Shown here one piece after another: positions 14,060-14,375 of a stretch of 14,375 bases of DNA. Position 1 is the first letter of the stretch. The number at the start of each line of letters is the position of its first letter. The stretch covers positions 1 through 14,375 of the forward strand of contig JANYDR010000407.1 of the NCBI GenBank assembly GCA_025363495.1, in the 5' to 3' direction. The notes under the pieces are model-generated. The model was not told the origin of the DNA, did no database searches, and saw only the letters and a program-made list of their open reading frames with translations. The stretch is from Cyclobacteriaceae bacterium (lineage in GTDB: Bacteria; Bacteroidota; Bacteroidia; Cytophagales; Cyclobacteriaceae). Made by a program: the position numbers and the translations under genes.

Positions 14060-14090
14060 AAGTTGGTTATCAGGCTCTTTTGGCCAATTC

Positions 14091-14136
14091 GGTGCCAGTA
14101 ACTTTTTGAAATTCACTGGCACCTTAATTGGCACCT
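14091..14136. repeat. Right integrase arm-type sites, direct and inverted
   Basis: TGGCACCTTAATTGGCACCT (14117-14136) repeats the left-end pair at 246-265. A third, inverted copy gives a perfect 9-bp inverted repeat: GGTGCCAGT (14091-14099) and ACTGGCACC (14115-14123). All lie between the integrase and the right core. Confidence 0.6.
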
Positions 14137-14180
14137 AGGGATTGAGCAACTTTGAATAAAACGAGAAGGGATAAAATGAA

Positions 14181-14213
14181 AAAAGCCCGAATTCATAGAG
14201 AACTCGGGCTTTT
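14181..14213 (-). terminator. Terminator of tRNA-Ser, supplied by the island end
   Basis: AAAAGCCCGAATTC (14181-14194) pairs with GAACTCGGGCTTTT (14200-14213): 14 pairs with one mismatch and a 5-base loop. On the minus strand it ends in six T. It lies 23 bases after the tRNA 3' end. Confidence 0.8.
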
Positions 14214-14235
14214 GACCTTGATTGAATTTGTAATC

Positions 14236-14249
14236 GCAGAGGAAGAGGG
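14236..14249. repeat. Right attachment-site core within the tRNA-Ser 3' end
   Basis: GCAGAGGAAGAGGG, identical to 173-186. It covers the discriminator base, the 3' acceptor strand and part of the T stem, so integration leaves the tRNA intact. Confidence 0.75.
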
Positions 14250-14323
14250 ATTCGAACCCCCGGACCCCGTGAAGGGTCTCCGGTTTTCAAGACCGGTGCA
14301 ATAAACCGCTCTACCATTCCTCT
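14237..14323 (-). tRNA. tRNA-Ser (anticodon UGA)
   Basis: An 87-base class II tRNA read on the minus strand. The acceptor stem AGAGGAA (14323-14317) pairs with TTCCTCT (14244-14238), and the discriminator is G (14237). The anticodon arm is CCGGT-CTTGAAA-ACCGG, with anticodon TGA reading UCA codons. A long variable arm, GACCC-TTCAC-GGGGTC, is the serine hallmark. The T loop TTCGAAT follows. CCA is not encoded. It is the integration target of the island. Confidence 0.95.
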
Positions 14324-14349
14324 GTGTACGGTTTCTCGATTTTGGATTG

Positions 14350-14357
14350 CAAAAATA
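14350..14357 (-). promoter_or_regulatory. -7 promoter element of tRNA-Ser
   Basis: On the minus strand TATTTTTG (14357-14350) matches TAnnTTTG, about 26 bases before the mature tRNA 5' end. The matching -33 element would fall at or just past the window edge. Confidence 0.5.
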
Positions 14358-14375
14358 ATGGATAATTCCTTTCCT

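Noticed and set aside
14135..14317. Minus-strand frame across the tRNA
   Set aside because: It is a translation of the tRNA-Ser gene itself.
1..14375. CRISPR array or cas genes
   Set aside because: No regularly spaced repeats of 24-40 bases and no Cas-like proteins were seen.

Overview
The window looks like one complete, tRNA-borne genomic island of a Bacteroidota bacterium, with a little chromosome on each side. Bacteroidota is inferred from several signs: AT-rich DNA with weak ribosome binding sites; promoters of the TTG / TAnnTTTG type (for example at 8510-8540 and 14350-14357); the integrase type; and small protein families typical of that phylum, as I recall them. I cannot place it below phylum.

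Layout. A minus-strand tRNA-Ser(UGA) lies at 14237-14323. The last 14 bases of its 3' end region (14236-14249) are repeated exactly at 173-186, next to a second minus-strand terminator (138-167) that was probably the original tRNA terminator. Both ends also carry a paired arm-type motif, TGGCACCT-N3-TTGGCACCT (246-265 and 14117-14136). The roughly 14 kb between is therefore the island. Next to the tRNA is what remains of its integrase: the DNA-binding half, fused in frame to the C-terminal half of an MmeI-like restriction-modification methylase, with both catalytic domains missing.

Cargo from left to right. (1) A small DNA-binding-like protein (348-545, minus). (2) A plus-strand four-gene operon of a conserved hypothetical, DUF5675 and two small membrane proteins (761-2325), closed by a terminator. 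(3) A minus-strand operon of a zinc-ribbon protein, an SF2 helicase fused to leucine-rich repeats, and a WG-repeat gene broken by one in-frame stop (5934 down to 2602). (4) About 930 bases without a gene, GC- and purine-rich and able to form large hairpins. (5) A PIN-domain toxin-like protein and an Xre/ImmA-type HTH-metallopeptidase (8435 down to 6868). (6) A plus-strand ubiquitin-like cassette of a Multi_ubiq modifier, a ThiF/E1-like enzyme and a DUF6527 zinc protein with a probable frameshift (9021-10782). (7) A minus-strand pair of a DUF6932 nucleotidyltransferase-like protein and an unknown 302-residue protein, directly downstream of the integrase-methylase chimera.

Taken together this reads as a defence island. 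The two least described parts are the helicase-LRR/zinc-ribbon/WG operon and the DUF6932 plus 302-residue pair. Three genes carry lesions (chimeric integrase, stop in the WG gene, frameshift in DUF6527), so the island is decaying, phase-variable or partly affected by assembly errors. The sequence alone cannot tell which.
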